DNA from: Acanthosepion esculentum
Taxonomy: Eukaryota; Mollusca; Cephalopoda; Sepiida; Sepiidae
Reading direction: 5' to 3'
NCBI GenBank assembly: GCA_964036315.1
Contig: OZ038511.1
Span: 1,293,126-1,357,125 of the forward strand
Length of the DNA: 64,000 bases
Shown here: one piece after another, positions 11,746-23,889 of the stretch
Position numbering within the stretch: the first letter of the stretch is position 1
How the letters are laid out: every line of letters begins with the position of its first letter
Notes under the pieces: model-generated
Database searches by the model: none
The model's input: only the letters and a program-made list of their open reading frames with translations
What the model was told of the DNA's origin: nothing
Made by a program: the position numbers and the translations under genes

Positions 11746-12372
11746 TAAAATACTTCATCTCAGAAATATAGACACACAGATATTTGTTATGCAAAAATCT
11801 GACACAAAGACTATCAAAATGACATTTCTGATTAGTAAAAATGGGGGAATATAAATGTTATGGGATGCCAATCTTCCAAGTATCTACCTGCCTTGAGAAT
11901 CAGAAGCCACAATCTTGGCTTTTACCTAGGACATCTGGCTTCAGTAGTAAATGTGAATTATAAATTATAACAGCTACCATACAATCCTTACATAGCTGCA
12001 TGCATAAATTGTGCCAAATGAAGACCCTTGTATATTTACTAGCTTATCCATCAACAAGATAGATCAGTTATATCATATGTTCTAAAGATGTGTCAGTTGT
12101 ATGTCATATGGTCCATAGATAGGTTAGTCATATTACATGGAACAATGATAATTTTTGAATTAGAAAGTAGTCAAATTCCAAAATGAGATGTCAAATTGGA
12201 AACTGTGAAATCAAGAGAGATTTAGGATTGTGCACCAATCAATACTCAGTAATAAACTTAGGAAATGTGCGTAATATTATCATTGTGCTGGCTAATGAAA
12301 ACGAAAAAACTTAACTCCTCATACTTAACATTACATTTTATTTAATTCTGAACTCTATCAATTAACATTGAC

Positions 12373-12376
<4 letters not shown>

Positions 12377-12433
<57 letters not shown>
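12377..12433. repeat. (GT)n microsatellite
   Basis: About 28 uninterrupted GT units; the Cys-Val frame through it is not a gene. Confidence 0.97.
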
Positions 12434-12435
<2 letters not shown>

Positions 12436-12439
12436 CACT

Positions 12440-14080
12440 TGAGACCTCATGTGAACATGGATCCAAAAGTTTTGTATGCGATATAAGAAAAAGTAACTCA
12501 TTCTCTGGAGTGTGTGTTTACATATCTACCTGTCATATGGTTTTTCCCACATATATATCACAAGCACAGCTGGGGCAGTCACATAGATCTGTCAGAAATA
12601 CCACAGACATTAGGTGGATCATGAATCTCTGCCTCTGACTAGAAGGTCATCCCTCAAGTCAAACATGCACCTGACTTCTTTAAAATTCACTGTGTGTAAA
12701 GTCTATTCCAGCATTGTCTGAGGTGAGCCAAGTACATGTGATTGCCAACAATATTTTAATTTTCATAACAATAGGTAGGGGTTGCTTTAATCAGTAAGTA
12801 ATTATATTTTCAATTAACCAATATTCAATTGTTGGCATTAAATTGATTGTAAAATAAAATTATAAACATACTGAAACACAAACAATTTAACACAGAAGCA
12901 AGTATGCATATTCATACACAAATGCATATACCCAAGATACAATCATATATACCCCCACACAAGTGTACATGCTTACGTATGTTCCTCCTTCATGTGACTT
13001 TGGAAATGTAACCAGTTTTAACATTTTGCTGAAACCATTTTCAAACATGCATATGCACTGATAAAGTCATTAGAATATTTTAACACACAATTTTCAAGAA
13101 TATTTTAATGCTTAATTTCCAAAAATTGATAATTTTTCTCTGATAACAGAATTCCTGAAACAAATATTGACAGTTTTTATGTTTATATCCTTTTAGGCAA
13201 TTTATTAAAATGTTAGTTGCAGTTTTTCCTTTGTTTTGTTTAAGCCACTGAAATTCAGTGGAAGTTTTGTTTATGCAGATGAAATGGAATTGTTAAAATA
13301 TTCACAGAATATTTTGATTTTATGTTCATTTTCATTTGGAGAAAAACATTTTGGTATTTTAAGTAAAAAGAAACATATTTAATAAAATATTCAGTAAAAG
13401 TTAAACATTCTCAGAAATACACCTTCCTTTTAGTTTCTTGTTTTAACCTGCACAAGACAAAACACCAGCTAAGATTTCTTTTATAATAAAGTTCATTCAA
13501 TACACAGCTCAAGAGCCACTTATATTAGAGCGTTACTGAATAAAGTGTGTGATATGAACATAAAAGTTGGTATGAGGTGAAGATCATGAGGATGAAGAAG
13601 ATAGATAGCAAGTGACCCTTGATTTGAAGAGGTTTAAGATTCTATTGTTGAAGGAAGCATCCACACAGGAGTTTCTTCCACAAAATAGCAGCTCTTGTGA
13701 AATTCAATAAAATGGACAATTCACTTCCATGAATATATCATGGTGAGTCCTGGTTGTAAAAGTCAGAACTGGTGAAACTAATCTGAACATTTGCCATGGA
13801 AATTGGAAGAAAGAGTGATAGGCTTGCATTTCTCTGTGTGTGAGTGTGTGCGTGTGTGTGTATGTGTGTGTGAGTGAGAGAGAGGGAGAGAGAGAGAGGT
13901 TCTAGAGTGGGAAATAAGCCATTCTCTCCAAGATCACGTAATGATTTTGAAGTCTGTCAAGGCTGGAAACAAAGGAATGGGTAGCTCTTCAAACTGGCTC
14001 TTGTAAATATGTGCCTCTATACTAACATATGCCTGTGTGCATGCACATAGATAATTCAGTTGCTATTCTCTCTATATATA
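12440..14080. other. Gene-free stretch
   Basis: Unique-looking AT-rich sequence with an impure (GT)n(GA)n patch at 13834-13900. No gene evidence. Confidence 0.55.
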
Positions 14081-14083
14081 TAG

Positions 14084-14085
<2 letters not shown>

Positions 14086-14125
<40 letters not shown>

Positions 14126-14126
14126 G
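14086..14126. repeat. (AC)n(AT)n microsatellite
   Basis: AC run grading to AT, ending at the edge of the MITE at 14125. Confidence 0.9.
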
Positions 14127-14388
14127 ATGGATTTTTTATTTATTAATGCAACAGATTTTATTACTTAAATGTTATTTTTAGTAGATACTCATATTTGAGT
14201 AGACATTCCATTTATTTATTAAACAGTAGATTTATTTAGTTTTTGAGAACTCATATTTTCTTTAGTAAGATATTTTGAATATTCAGGCCAGTAGTGGATA
14301 TAATAAATAGACTATATAATAAATGAGTATCCACTGAAAAACGTTTAATTAATAAAATCTGTCAGATTAATAAATAAAAAATACATCA
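14125..14388. mobile_element. MITE with ~38-bp terminal inverted repeats
   Basis: 14125-14162 and 14351-14388 are reverse complements at about 34 of 38 positions; the outer end reads TGATGGATTTTTTATTTATT. The 264-bp unit has no ORF. The interior contains GAATATTCAGGCCAGTAG, which recurs in inverse orientation at 14587-14690, so more than one copy of the family is present. The left edge abuts an (AT)n run, which hides any TA target duplication. Confidence 0.7.
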
Positions 14389-14586
14389 TTTCTTTAGAAA
14401 TTGTTTTGTTTACATTAGGATATGAAACGGAGCAAATATATATATTTAGAGAATCTGGGAAAGACTTGTGGTTAAAGGCACTATTCAACTTTGTTTGATC
14501 ATCAACACACTTCATGGCCAAGAGGGTTAACCTGCCTAGTTGGGGACAGTTTTGGTTCCTGCTGGAGAGTGCATATTTCTTGAATA

Positions 14587-14678
14587 TTCAAGCCAGTAGA
14601 ATTATAAATAATATACTGTTTAATAATTAAACAGAACATCTACTCAAATACAGGAATCTACTAAAAATAACATTTAAG

Positions 14679-14690
<12 letters not shown>
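14587..14690 (-). repeat. Partial inverted copy of the 14125 MITE
   Basis: The reverse complement of 14610-14685 matches 14158-14235: AATTACTTAAATGTTATTTT, then GTAGAT, TTTGAGTAGA and TATTAAACAGTA in the same order. 14587-14605 matches the internal GAATATTCA..GCCAGTAG block. It ends in an (AT)n run at 14683-14711. Together with the MITE this makes a larger inverted-repeat region of about 560 bp. Confidence 0.65.

Positions 14691-14711
<21 letters not shown>
14683..14711. repeat. (AT)n microsatellite
   Basis: AT run bordering the inverted MITE copy. Confidence 0.9.
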
Positions 14712-14714
<3 letters not shown>

Positions 14715-15025
14715 CTCTAAAATGTTGGTGTGACCAACAGACTACCTACCAAAAGACAAAAAAAAATACTAATAAAAAAGCAAAATCTAAGGAAAAACCT
14801 TACATAAGAAAACAAAAAGGAAGAAAGACAAAAGAATAGGGCTTAAAAGGTAAACACTGATCTAAGTAGTAAATAATGGGGTCAATGCCAAGGTTATCCA
14901 GATACAGTAAAAATTGCTTCACAGTGTCAGACCTCAAAAAGACACAGATCAAGTTTCACTATTCAAGTTCCATGCTTTTTGCGATCTTCAGGCAACCAGG
15001 ATTTTCTGAAAAGTGTGAAACTTGA

Positions 15026-15076
<51 letters not shown>
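15026..15076. repeat. (AT)n(AC)n microsatellite
   Basis: About 40 bp of AT and a short AC tail, just upstream of the GIY-YIG remnant. Confidence 0.95.
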
Positions 15077-15104
15077 GACACTAGTAATTTGGAAACTACA
15101 ATAA

Positions 15105-15600
15105 AAAGACAAAATAACAGGAATTTCAAAGCTTATGTGCGACACGATATCATTAACAGTGAAACATATAATTGTAGAGATAAAGGTAAATGTCTACAAG
15201 ATGGAGTTTGTTAAATGGAAGTAGCAATTTATCAAGCAGAAGTAAAAGATATAAATGGCCAGAGCAAAATATACATGGGGTGTAGTGAAGACAGCTTCAA
15301 GAAGAGATGGTATAATCATAAGTCTTCATTCAGGCTAGAAAGCCTTAGGAATCTAGCAGAGTAGCCAGCCATGTGTGGGAATTAAAAGAAAAAATAACAA
15401 AGATCCAGTTGTAAACTGGAAAATATTAAGAAGAGCCAAACCATACAGCATGATGTCTGCAAACTGTACCAGGAGGAAAAATTAACTATAATAGCATTTC
15501 CAGACCAAAAATATCAACTAAATGAAAGATCTGAAATAATGTCGCAATGTATTCACACTAAAAAGTACTCTTTGAGTTTGTACAAACCAGGATGAAAGTA
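15105..15600 (+). pseudogene. PLE-type GIY-YIG endonuclease domain, C-terminal part
   Basis: The plus-strand translation gives NFKAYVRHDI, then a cysteine-rich finger (NCRDKGKCLQDGVC), then KIYMGCSEDSFKKRWYNHKS. Here the YMG stands for the YIG of GIY-YIG and the R..NHK residues match the conserved Arg/His block. After two stops follow LENIKKSQTIQ-like and LNERSEIMSQCIHTKKYSL segments. This order (Zn finger, YIG, RxxNH, then the NxRSEIxxxCxHxxKF tail) is typical of endonucleases at the C-terminus of some PLE-like ORFs in invertebrates. No RT domain was found upstream. It is a decayed fragment, of a lineage different from the PLEs at 1.0 and 61.4 kb as far as I can tell. Confidence 0.65.
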
Positions 15601-15604
15601 TGTA

Positions 15605-16030
15605 TAATTTATTTACTCCCACTTTTGATTTCAATCATTCTTGGAATGACTGCAAAACGTTTTCCTCTTCCCTTTTATAAGCAGAAGTCCACAAATTCAT
15701 GCTTGGATATTTTCTTTTTTTTTCAATAAAAATAGGTCAGCTTACAATTTGACTTGACTCAGTCCAGTTCAGCCTTGTCTATAAGACGGACTGCTGCATT
15801 CACTTGTCTGATCTTGTTTTTGTGTGTATATGCCAATTCGTGGTTTGTAAACTTTTTTCTTTTTTATCTGTAAATTTGCTTTGCATATATTGTTTGCTTG
15901 ATACTATTTCATTTTTCCCTTTTTTTGTTTTTATTGCAAACTTTGTCAATTCTGTTTGTTGGAAAGTTCTGTTATTTCTTTTTCTTGGCCATGGCTACTT
16001 ACTCATCACCTTTCAATACAATTTCAATAT
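15605..16030. other. T-rich gene-free stretch
   Basis: The 84-residue frame at 15804-16058 is Phe/Leu-rich translation of T-rich DNA and lacks recognisable motifs. The region may include the left flank of the Tc1 element. Confidence 0.5.
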
Positions 16031-16032
16031 TC

Positions 16033-17000
16033 TTAACTTACTCCTCCCCTTCTATTAAACTTCATGTTGTGAGCTGATAGCATGTTTGTTGGAGCTCTCA
16101 ATTGGATTTGAATTTTCAAATAATGCCACAGCTTCTTGAATAAGCTTAAATCTGGGGACTGATTTGGCCATTTCAAGATATTTACATTATTTTTAGCAAG
16201 CCATTTCTTCATAGATGCAGTGTGCTTAGGATCATTATCTGGTTGGAAGATCCAATCAAGAGGAAGTTCAAGATTTTCAACTGAAATCATTAAATTTGCT
16301 TCCCAAATATTTTGATATGCTGTGGCATTCATTCTACCATTTATTACTGATATGTTGCCAGTACCTTTTGCAGAAAAACGTACCCAAACCATGATTCTGC
16401 CACCACCAAATTTCACTGTTGGAACTGTGTTCTTTTGTTTGAAGGCATCACCATCTTTCCTCCATACATGATTTCTAGAATGATGTCCAAACAACTCAAT
16501 TTTAGTTTCGTCTGTCCATAATACTCTTTCCCAATACGATTTTTCCTTATCCTTATGTTCACGAACAAATTTTAACTGGGCATCTCTGTGTCTTTTCAAT
16601 AGCAGTCAAGTTTTCCAAGAGTTGTGTGACTTTAGATTGTTCCTATAAATTTCATTGCTTATTGTCCATTTAGTGACACAGATTCCTGATGAAAGCAAAT
16701 CATTCTGCAACTCTTGACAAGTAACCATTGGATTTTGTTTAATTTGATGCATTAATTTCCTCAAAGATCTTGCAGAGATCTTTCATGAAGCACAAGTTCT
16801 TCTTTGTTTTTTGTTTTTTTCTTCTTTGGTTTTCACCAGTTTTGAGTTTTTTATACCTTGCAATGAATGAACTAATGGTAGTAAATGGAATATTCGGGTT
16901 GTCTGAGATTTTCCTGTAACTTTTTCCTTCTTCCCAGAGCTTAGCAATCAGTTATTTTTGTGAATTTGTCAATTCTTTACTTTTTGCCATGATGAAAACC
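16033..17000 (-). pseudogene. Tc1-type transposase, inactive
   Basis: On the minus strand the N-terminal helix-turn-helix part reads from MAKSKELTNSQK near 16990, with several stops. A 188-residue open frame (16599-16033) holds the catalytic core: LWTDETKIELFG (first Asp, residue 30), GGGRIMVWVRFSAKGTG, QPDNDPKHTA (second Asp, residue 121) and NQSPDLSLFKKLWHYLK. Tc1 enzymes use a DD34E triad, and the third residue lies in the segment that normally reads DLNPIENLW. Here Glu is replaced by Lys, so the enzyme could not cut DNA even if translated. The protein would normally be about 340 residues. Terminal repeats were not resolved; a TACAAATACCTTTTCACC end near 17154 is a candidate. Confidence 0.85.
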
Positions 17001-17339
17001 TTGCACAAATATCAATTACAGAATGTTTTGTTTGTATTTTTTAGACTAAAACTAACTACTGATAATATTATTGGAACATTCTAAAATATTCCACTTGAAT
17101 AATCTAGTGTATTAAAGCAATTTAAAAGTTTTAAAATCTGAAATTTGCATTGTACAAATACCTTTTCACCATTAAAATGGATAAATGTGATTTATTTCTA
17201 TTAAATCAAAATTTTTTTTTCTGTTTTTTTTATGCATATTTAGTTATTATGCATCTGTGTACAGTTAATTATATGTAAAGTATTTTTATTCATTAGTTGT
17301 AAATACAATAAATTAAAAATTTGTATGTGTACAAATATT

Positions 17340-17400
17340 TGTTTCTCCCACTCTGTGTGTGTGTGCATATATATGTGTGTGTGTGTGTGAGAGAGAGAGT
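17340..17400. repeat. (GT)n(GA)n microsatellite
   Basis: Two short GT runs broken by CATATATAT and followed by GAGAGAGAG. Confidence 0.9.
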
Positions 17401-17545
17401 TCCAATTCCATTTGGGGTTATTATACACAAATACCCTAGGGAAAGTTATGAATCCACCTCTTTTCCCACTAGCTATGGGCTAGTTACTAAGACTTCTATC
17501 ACTAAACCATTATTATCCAAAAAACATTCTCATGATCTAAATATT
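17395..17545 (+). mobile_element. Partial SINE, same family as 5266
   Basis: Contains ATACCCTAGGGAAAGTTATG, AATCCACCTCTTTTCCCAC and AGCTATGGGCTAGTTACTAAG, matching the SINE body in order. The tRNA head is reduced to GAGTTCCAATTCCATTTG (B-box region). The sequence diverges after about 17500. Confidence 0.65.
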
Positions 17546-17549
17546 TTTT

Positions 17550-18030
17550 GGTTTTAAATAACCTGCAAAGGGGTCGATAAGCCATAGAAAACATGTCCCT
17601 CCCTCCCTCACTCACTCGCTCAATAATTTGCATTGATTTCCTAAATAACCTAATGCCTAATTATGATTTCTGGTTTGTAAAATCTATGCTACTCTATAGA
17701 AAGTGGCATAATAATAGTTTCTATTGTATTACTACTATAAATCAAATCTACCATTTACTATGTGCTTTCTGCTTAAATTGCTAAGGTATGCCCAAGGATT
17801 TTCATTTGGTTCTAATCTGCTTATGATATATATTGAATTTCATCAGATGAATTTGGAAAATAATTCCAAAAAATGGAATTGTAACCTTCAAGCTGCAGAT
17901 TTGATGAATGATTTTAATAATTTTCTTATGTCTGAATTCCATTACAATTTAGAATAACAGTAAGGTTAAGTTAAAAGAAATCTTTTTCACTTATTTTCTG
18001 CTCTTATGTTCAATTTAGATTTCTTCTCTT
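17550..18030. other. Gene-free stretch
   Basis: A short CCCT/CACT-rich patch at 17597-17625 and otherwise AT-rich unique sequence. The two overlapping small frames here have no motif. Confidence 0.5.
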
Positions 18031-18037
18031 CACAAGC

Positions 18038-18039
18038 AC

Positions 18040-18090
<51 letters not shown>

Positions 18091-18091
18091 C
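18038..18091. repeat. (AAT)n microsatellite
   Basis: About 17 AAT units. Confidence 0.97.
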
Positions 18092-18094
18092 ACT

Positions 18095-20470
18095 CTGTAG
18101 AGAAATTCAATAGAGATACCTTCACTTTAGGTAAGTAAAATTGTACTGTGTATGAACCCTTAAAGTAGTTAAAATAAGATGGTGGAAGAGCCTGATAAGT
18201 AAATTCAATTGAATCATTTTCATCTCAAGCAAATAAAGTTCAACTGAAAATTTACATTAACAACAGAAAAACATAAATCCAATTACAAGTGTAAAAGCAT
18301 GACGACACACAAGTAAATCCAATTTGAAATTTGTCCACCTCAAGTAAATAAAATTCTGAATTTCAAACATAAAAAAAATAAATGTGTGCACTGAATGAGA
18401 AGGATTTGCACAAAGTGAAGCAGATGCTATTTAAAAGTGTCCACCTTAAGTCAGAAAGAATCAAGTGTCAAGTCTTGGTTTTGTATCAATATTACCACAG
18501 TACAAAAACTTAGCAATTCATTCTCTCTTTGGTTTGTAGGTTAAGAAACAGTACATTGATTAAGAAGGAAAACTCTTAATATGATTGGTGTTACAAATAA
18601 TAATGATAAATGATATAAATATATACTAGGCTTAGCTGACTCTGGCACATGGTCATGATGAAGGAGCACTCAGTGATATATGAACTTATTTCAGTAGACT
18701 AGTTTGTTAACCATTGGTCTATGGTGGGTGGCATTGTAAGTAGATATTTACTAAGTTTAGCATAGTCTGGCATAAGGATACTTTATGGAGCACACACTTA
18801 AGATTTAGCTAAATACACTAACATTTTCATCATCATTTTATACCATCACATAATGGTGGGTTATATATAATAATTATGTAATTGAGATAAATGGCTAGAA
18901 GTTAGAATTTTGGCTAATAAAAATATTTCTAAATGAATTTTCCAACAGAAAATGTTTGGATAAAAATCACAACCATCTCATAGCAGCTAAAAGAAATAAA
19001 TGCTTGAAAAACAGAAATTTTCCAGACCAAAAACAGCTTAACAAGAATTTTCAAATATTCACTTATTTTTGCTTACCTTACAAAATGTTTGCTTCACATC
19101 AGAAATTGGAGAAAATGATTTCTGGTTGTTCATGTTTCCTTCAACTAAAAATGCAAAGAAGGTGATAAAAGAAAATGAATGAAAACCAAAAAGCTAAAAT
19201 GGAATAGATAATTGAAGAAAAAGGAGAAAGATAGCAAAGATGAAAAAGAACAAAATTAGAGAAGAAATAAGACAGGGAAAGAGAAAGAATCAGAATTAGC
19301 CTTTATAATAAATAAAAAGAAAAATAGGTCAAAAAACAAAATCAGTTTAATCTTCATAAATACAGCCAATTCAGCTGAAATGATGCTAACTACTCTTTTG
19401 TATACTGTTAATAGTTTTCATTGCTGTAAATCAAACTTGTGTTTAGCTAAGCAGTACGAAGACTCTTAAGAACAGAACTTCTAATTACCATTGCATATTA
19501 GACACTGATACGTTACACAAAAAAGAAATTATATGTGATGTGAAGAGTTTCTCCACCCCCTTGATGAAAAAAGACTTTGCAAAGTGTAGAACCAGGAAAG
19601 CAAAAAAAAGTGCACACTACCTGCTTTGGCAAATTCAGTGATTGAATTTGATGTCACATGTTTTGGGGGAGGGTCTTCTCTCTCTGATCCATTCATGCAG
19701 TTACCATCATTTTATTTACCATTTCTTGTGGGGAGACCTTTTGCAGCTTTCAAACCATTTAACCCCAGGAAGTTGCTTGGCAACTGTCAACTGCAGGCAA
19801 ATTCATTAGATTTTCATTTTCTACAAGTAAAAAATAAATTGCCTTCAGGATGGATAATCATTGAATTTCCTTGCTTTTATTAACAAGATCAGATCTTTCT
19901 CAGATCAATCAGTTTTGGTATTTTTCCATTAAAGGCTTAACAGGTTTCAGAGCTAATTACAAATTTTATTACTAATATAAGACCTTCCTTGTCCCCATAA
20001 AAACAAACATATAGTAATAAAAATAAATAAATATTTTTCAATCTTTTCATCTTGAAAAATTGGGAGAATTATGGTGAGGAGGTTTTATTTTTAATCTGAT
20101 GGTGATGCTAATCATCTTCCTCACTCTCAATAAAAAGGGGTAGATGGAAAGTTGGTTTAGTCATTGACCAGCCAACAAAAGAGGAGAGAAACATTGTAAT
20201 TGCAAGCTTAGTTGTAAACAATATTTTTAAATGTTTAAAAATTTTAAAACAAATTTCTTCCTTACATTGACCATAAAGTTGATAGTGAGAGGAAAAAAAA
20301 TGAATATAGATAACTCACTATTTGGTTTCAATCTTTAGTCAAAATGCTAACCTTGTTTCAGACAAATTGAAAAATTATTAAAAATGACTATTTAAAAATG
20401 AGCATCATTGATACTGCAGGTATACCAAGCAACTCATTGTGCCTTCTTGGTCTCTTATTTTCCACTAACA
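18095..20470. other. Gene-free AT-rich stretch
   Basis: No coding evidence that I trust. Purine-rich at 19185-19330 (A/G-rich, AAAG/GAAG units). One frame at 19626-19883 is Pro/Phe-rich and unrecognised; it includes an X-box-like palindrome at 19772-19784. Confidence 0.5.
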
Positions 20471-20479
20471 TGAAATGAA

Positions 20480-20830
20480 ACGATTATATTGAAGCAATTG
20501 CTAGGTTTGCACCTAGGAAAGTTGGTTCACTGTATCATGTCAGACAGTTTTTCTTGCCAGAATCCATCTTGCACATTTATAAACATACCATTCATCTGTA
20601 CATTTAATAGTGCTGCTACATCTGGTCTCATGCTCCTGCTATATATCGCAAGATCTTGACAAAATCAAAAGAAGAATCTGTAAAGTTATTGGTCCTGACC
20701 TGGCATTTAAGCTTCTCACTTTCTACCACCATAATATAGCTTCCCTGTGACTTTTCTATAAATAATTCCAGGACAATTGTTCTAATGGGATTTCCTCTTT
20801 GATACCTTAAACTTATGAATTTAAGCATAG
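20480..20830 (+). pseudogene. Jockey/BS-like LINE fragment, ORF2 3' part
   Basis: DNA and frame-shifted protein match the 3' third of the LINE at 48540-48930. Shared landmarks are the GCTAGGTTTGC..GTTGGTTCACTGT segment, CACATTTATAAACATACCAT, TTGACAAAATCAAAAGAAGA, TTATTGGTCCTGACCTGGC, and CTTATGAATTTAAGCATAGTA. Several frameshifts are needed. It is a 5'-truncated copy that stops abruptly at about 20830, shortly before an L1-like fragment. Confidence 0.75.
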
Positions 20831-20919
20831 TACTCAGTTGGCAACTTGATCACATCATTTTTCTCATTTTTTTCACTTTCATTAACTCTCTGCATCTTAG
20901 TGGCATTATCACCTTTCTT

Positions 20920-22160
20920 AGGGTGAAATGAGTAACAATAAAAAAGAATTAACAGGAGCAAAGATATTCTCATCAGCAAGATGTATAAAATTAAAAGAGG
21001 AAATGCTGATAATAGAAGTAGAAAAAATACTTCAAGATAAAGTGAATATGTTAAAGAATTTTTTCTCAATAAAAGTGAGGAAAGTTACAATATGGAAAAA
21101 AGTCAGTTAAGATCAGCATTGCCAAAATGAACAGTAACAAAGCAGAGAAGATTTCATTAGAAGTACTATAAAACTATAAACAACAAGATTACAGGAATAA
21201 TAAATGAAATATAGGACAGTGATGACATATTGGAAAATCTTAGATCCATCTTCATAAAAGAAACAAGGTGCAAATGAATACGAGTTCCATTGAATAATCA
21301 GTTCAATAAGGTCACATAACTAAGCTTATCACCCAGAGTCTGATGAATAATGGATGTAGCAGAATTAGACCACAAATAGAACAAGAACAATATGGTTTTG
21401 CTAAAGACACTGGAACAAGAAATGCAATATTTAAGATCAGAGAGATCAAGACAAGTGCAGAAAAATTTATACCTATGTAAAAGCGTTTGATGAGTTATGA
21501 CATAAAGATCTATTTGAACTGTTATGAAAACTTATATACTGGGAACAAATTCAAAGATATGTCTTCTCACCAGATTTATTCAATCTATACAGCAAGGCAT
21601 ACTTAAGAGAACTGGAAGTCCTACAAGGATTTATTATTGGCAGACACAGGAAGAAGATTGCAAAATCTCCAAGACATAGTAATAAAGGAAAGCAAGAACA
21701 AAGGGCTAACCATCAACTGATAGAAAATCTGGTTGTCAGCAAAGGAATGGACTAAGATGCAATCTACAAATGGGAGATGTCATTTTCCAGGATACTGAGA
21801 ATACTATGGATAGAACATGTGAACAATGAGGAATAATTATGTAAAATGGAAACAAAAAGGATGCTTATATTTAGAATCGGAAAAAGTGAGTTGAAATGTC
21901 TTATAGACATATAATAAGGAAAGAGGACTTGGGGAATATGACACTTACAGGATAAATTGAAGGTAAGAGGGACAGAGAGAAATGGTAACCTACCTAACAA
22001 ATGTAAACGGATGGTAAAATTAAAATATTGCTAAGAGCTACAAAGGAAAGGAAGTTGTGGAGAGAAATGATCTGGAAGGGACATGGCATATAAAAACAGA
22101 TGGTGAGAAATTTGAAAACTATTCTGGGCATGGCAGAAATAAACCAAAGTAACAAATATA
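20920..22160 (+). pseudogene. L1-like LINE ORF2 remnant
   Basis: With frameshifts, the plus strand reads RT-domain pieces in order: an LLKTLEQEMQ/EQEQYGF segment near 21370-21420, a KNLYLCKSV..M..DKDLFEL-like segment at 21455-21520 (where FIDYAKAFD normally stands), an FSPDLFNLYS segment near 21565-21590, and the tail REMIWKGHGI preceded by LLRATKERKLW at 22025-22100. The same family is present in reverse at 25510-26750 and as a 3' stub at 4020. No catalytic YADD is left. Clade naming (L1-like endonuclease LINE) is inference from the C-terminal signature. Confidence 0.65.
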
Positions 22161-22169
22161 TATTGAACC

Positions 22170-23880
22170 TTTGTGTTTTTTAACAAAATCGAAACATGAT
22201 TTCAATAAAGAGCATGAAAGGGAAAATTTTAATATTCAAGAATTGATCAACTTCTATTTTTTTTATTTACAAGAGTGAAATTGTTAATAATGATCTAAAC
22301 TTTCTGACTGATACATTTATATATAAAGTGACAAGCAAAAGAAATGAGCCACTTTGATAAAAAAAAAAAATCAATCCAGTATCTGCATAGTTAATATACA
22401 TAGACAAAGAGACCAGCTTAAAATTGTACAATCAAAGCTCAAATAACAGCAAATAAAGTTTAGTGAATAGAGAAAATGTCATTTGGTTGCATGATAATTC
22501 CTACCCCCATGTTTCCAAAAGAAATTTAATGTTGAACAACTTGATGGAATAATTAGTTGAAAGCATAGATTTTGTACATTCCTCTAATCAACAAAAAGTG
22601 TGTAGAGAGAGAAATGAAAAGTAAACAAAGAAGAGACAAATCATTAGCTGACTTAGCATATGTTTAAAATGCTGCATTTTGTGTTGCAAAAGCAAAGGCT
22701 TACATTCATTTTATTCTAACATGAATTATATTTTGTTTTTATTTTCTAAGTCTCTCTCAGCAAAATATATTAAAAACAAATTTAGTTAAATCCCAATTAT
22801 GAGATTTTGAATAAAAACTTTTAGTTTAATTTATGATTCTTTCAAAATTTGTTGTGAAAATCTAAATTCTATGTGGATTGTCTCTATTGTGCCTATTGCC
22901 AATGGTAAAGAGTCAATATTTACAGGATTTCATTCATGGCTTGACCAGTAGTGAAGAAACTCACATATTCAAGCTTTTGAAACAAACTACCTAAACACCA
23001 TGACTCTAATAATGAATAGTTACTATTTATTCAATAAAATATAAAGTTTTTCTGCATTTGCAAAACTAGTGTATAATCACCTTCATTTGCAACTTACGAC
23101 TTTGTGTGACATGCCAGTGTTAATTCTAGTCAATATGACTGATGATACAGCAAGTAGTTGTGTATTGTTTCACTGGGCATAAGTATCAGTGGCTATTTTC
23201 AACTTGGTAATTTTATTTTCTTACCTACAGTGGAATCATTACCAACTCTAAACTATTTACATACAGAGAAACAGATGAAAGTGTATATTCACATGAAATT
23301 TTATCTATTACTATTGAAAAATATTAAAAGAAAAAACTCTATTGACTTTTTATGCTGTAATTGGGGACATGATAAAAGAAGTTAAAAGATAAAATGTTTC
23401 AACATATTTGTATTTCTAAAAAAAACTTATAAATTTTGTCAATCTAATCTGACCAATTGAACACCTTTTTTTAGTTTGCCAGGTTTTCATAAAAAGAGAA
23501 TTTGTTTTTCCAGTTGATAAGGCAGAAATAACAATTCACCCACTTAAAATTTTCTTTCTTTATTCTTTTTACTTTCGTACTAACACTAGAATCATGACTA
23601 AAAACAGAAATATATTCCTAAACTTCATTGTGAAATTCTTCTCATAGCTTGCACTATCTTAAAACGATATAGAATAAGGTAGAAAGTAGTAGGAATTATG
23701 AAAAATCAGAACTATAAATACAGTGTTACACAAAAATATTTGCTACCTAAATTATGTTCTTTATTTCAGCTGATTAATTAGTCCAAATTCAATTTGATAT
23801 ATTTATCTACTCAATTAATGTTAGTATTTATCTTCTAATATAGCTACAAAAGTCAGCTAAAGAGTTCAAGATATTCTCAT
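22170..23880. other. Gene-free AT-rich stretch
   Basis: Unique-looking sequence; nothing recognised on either strand. Confidence 0.55.
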
Positions 23881-23889
23881 GAAATGTGA

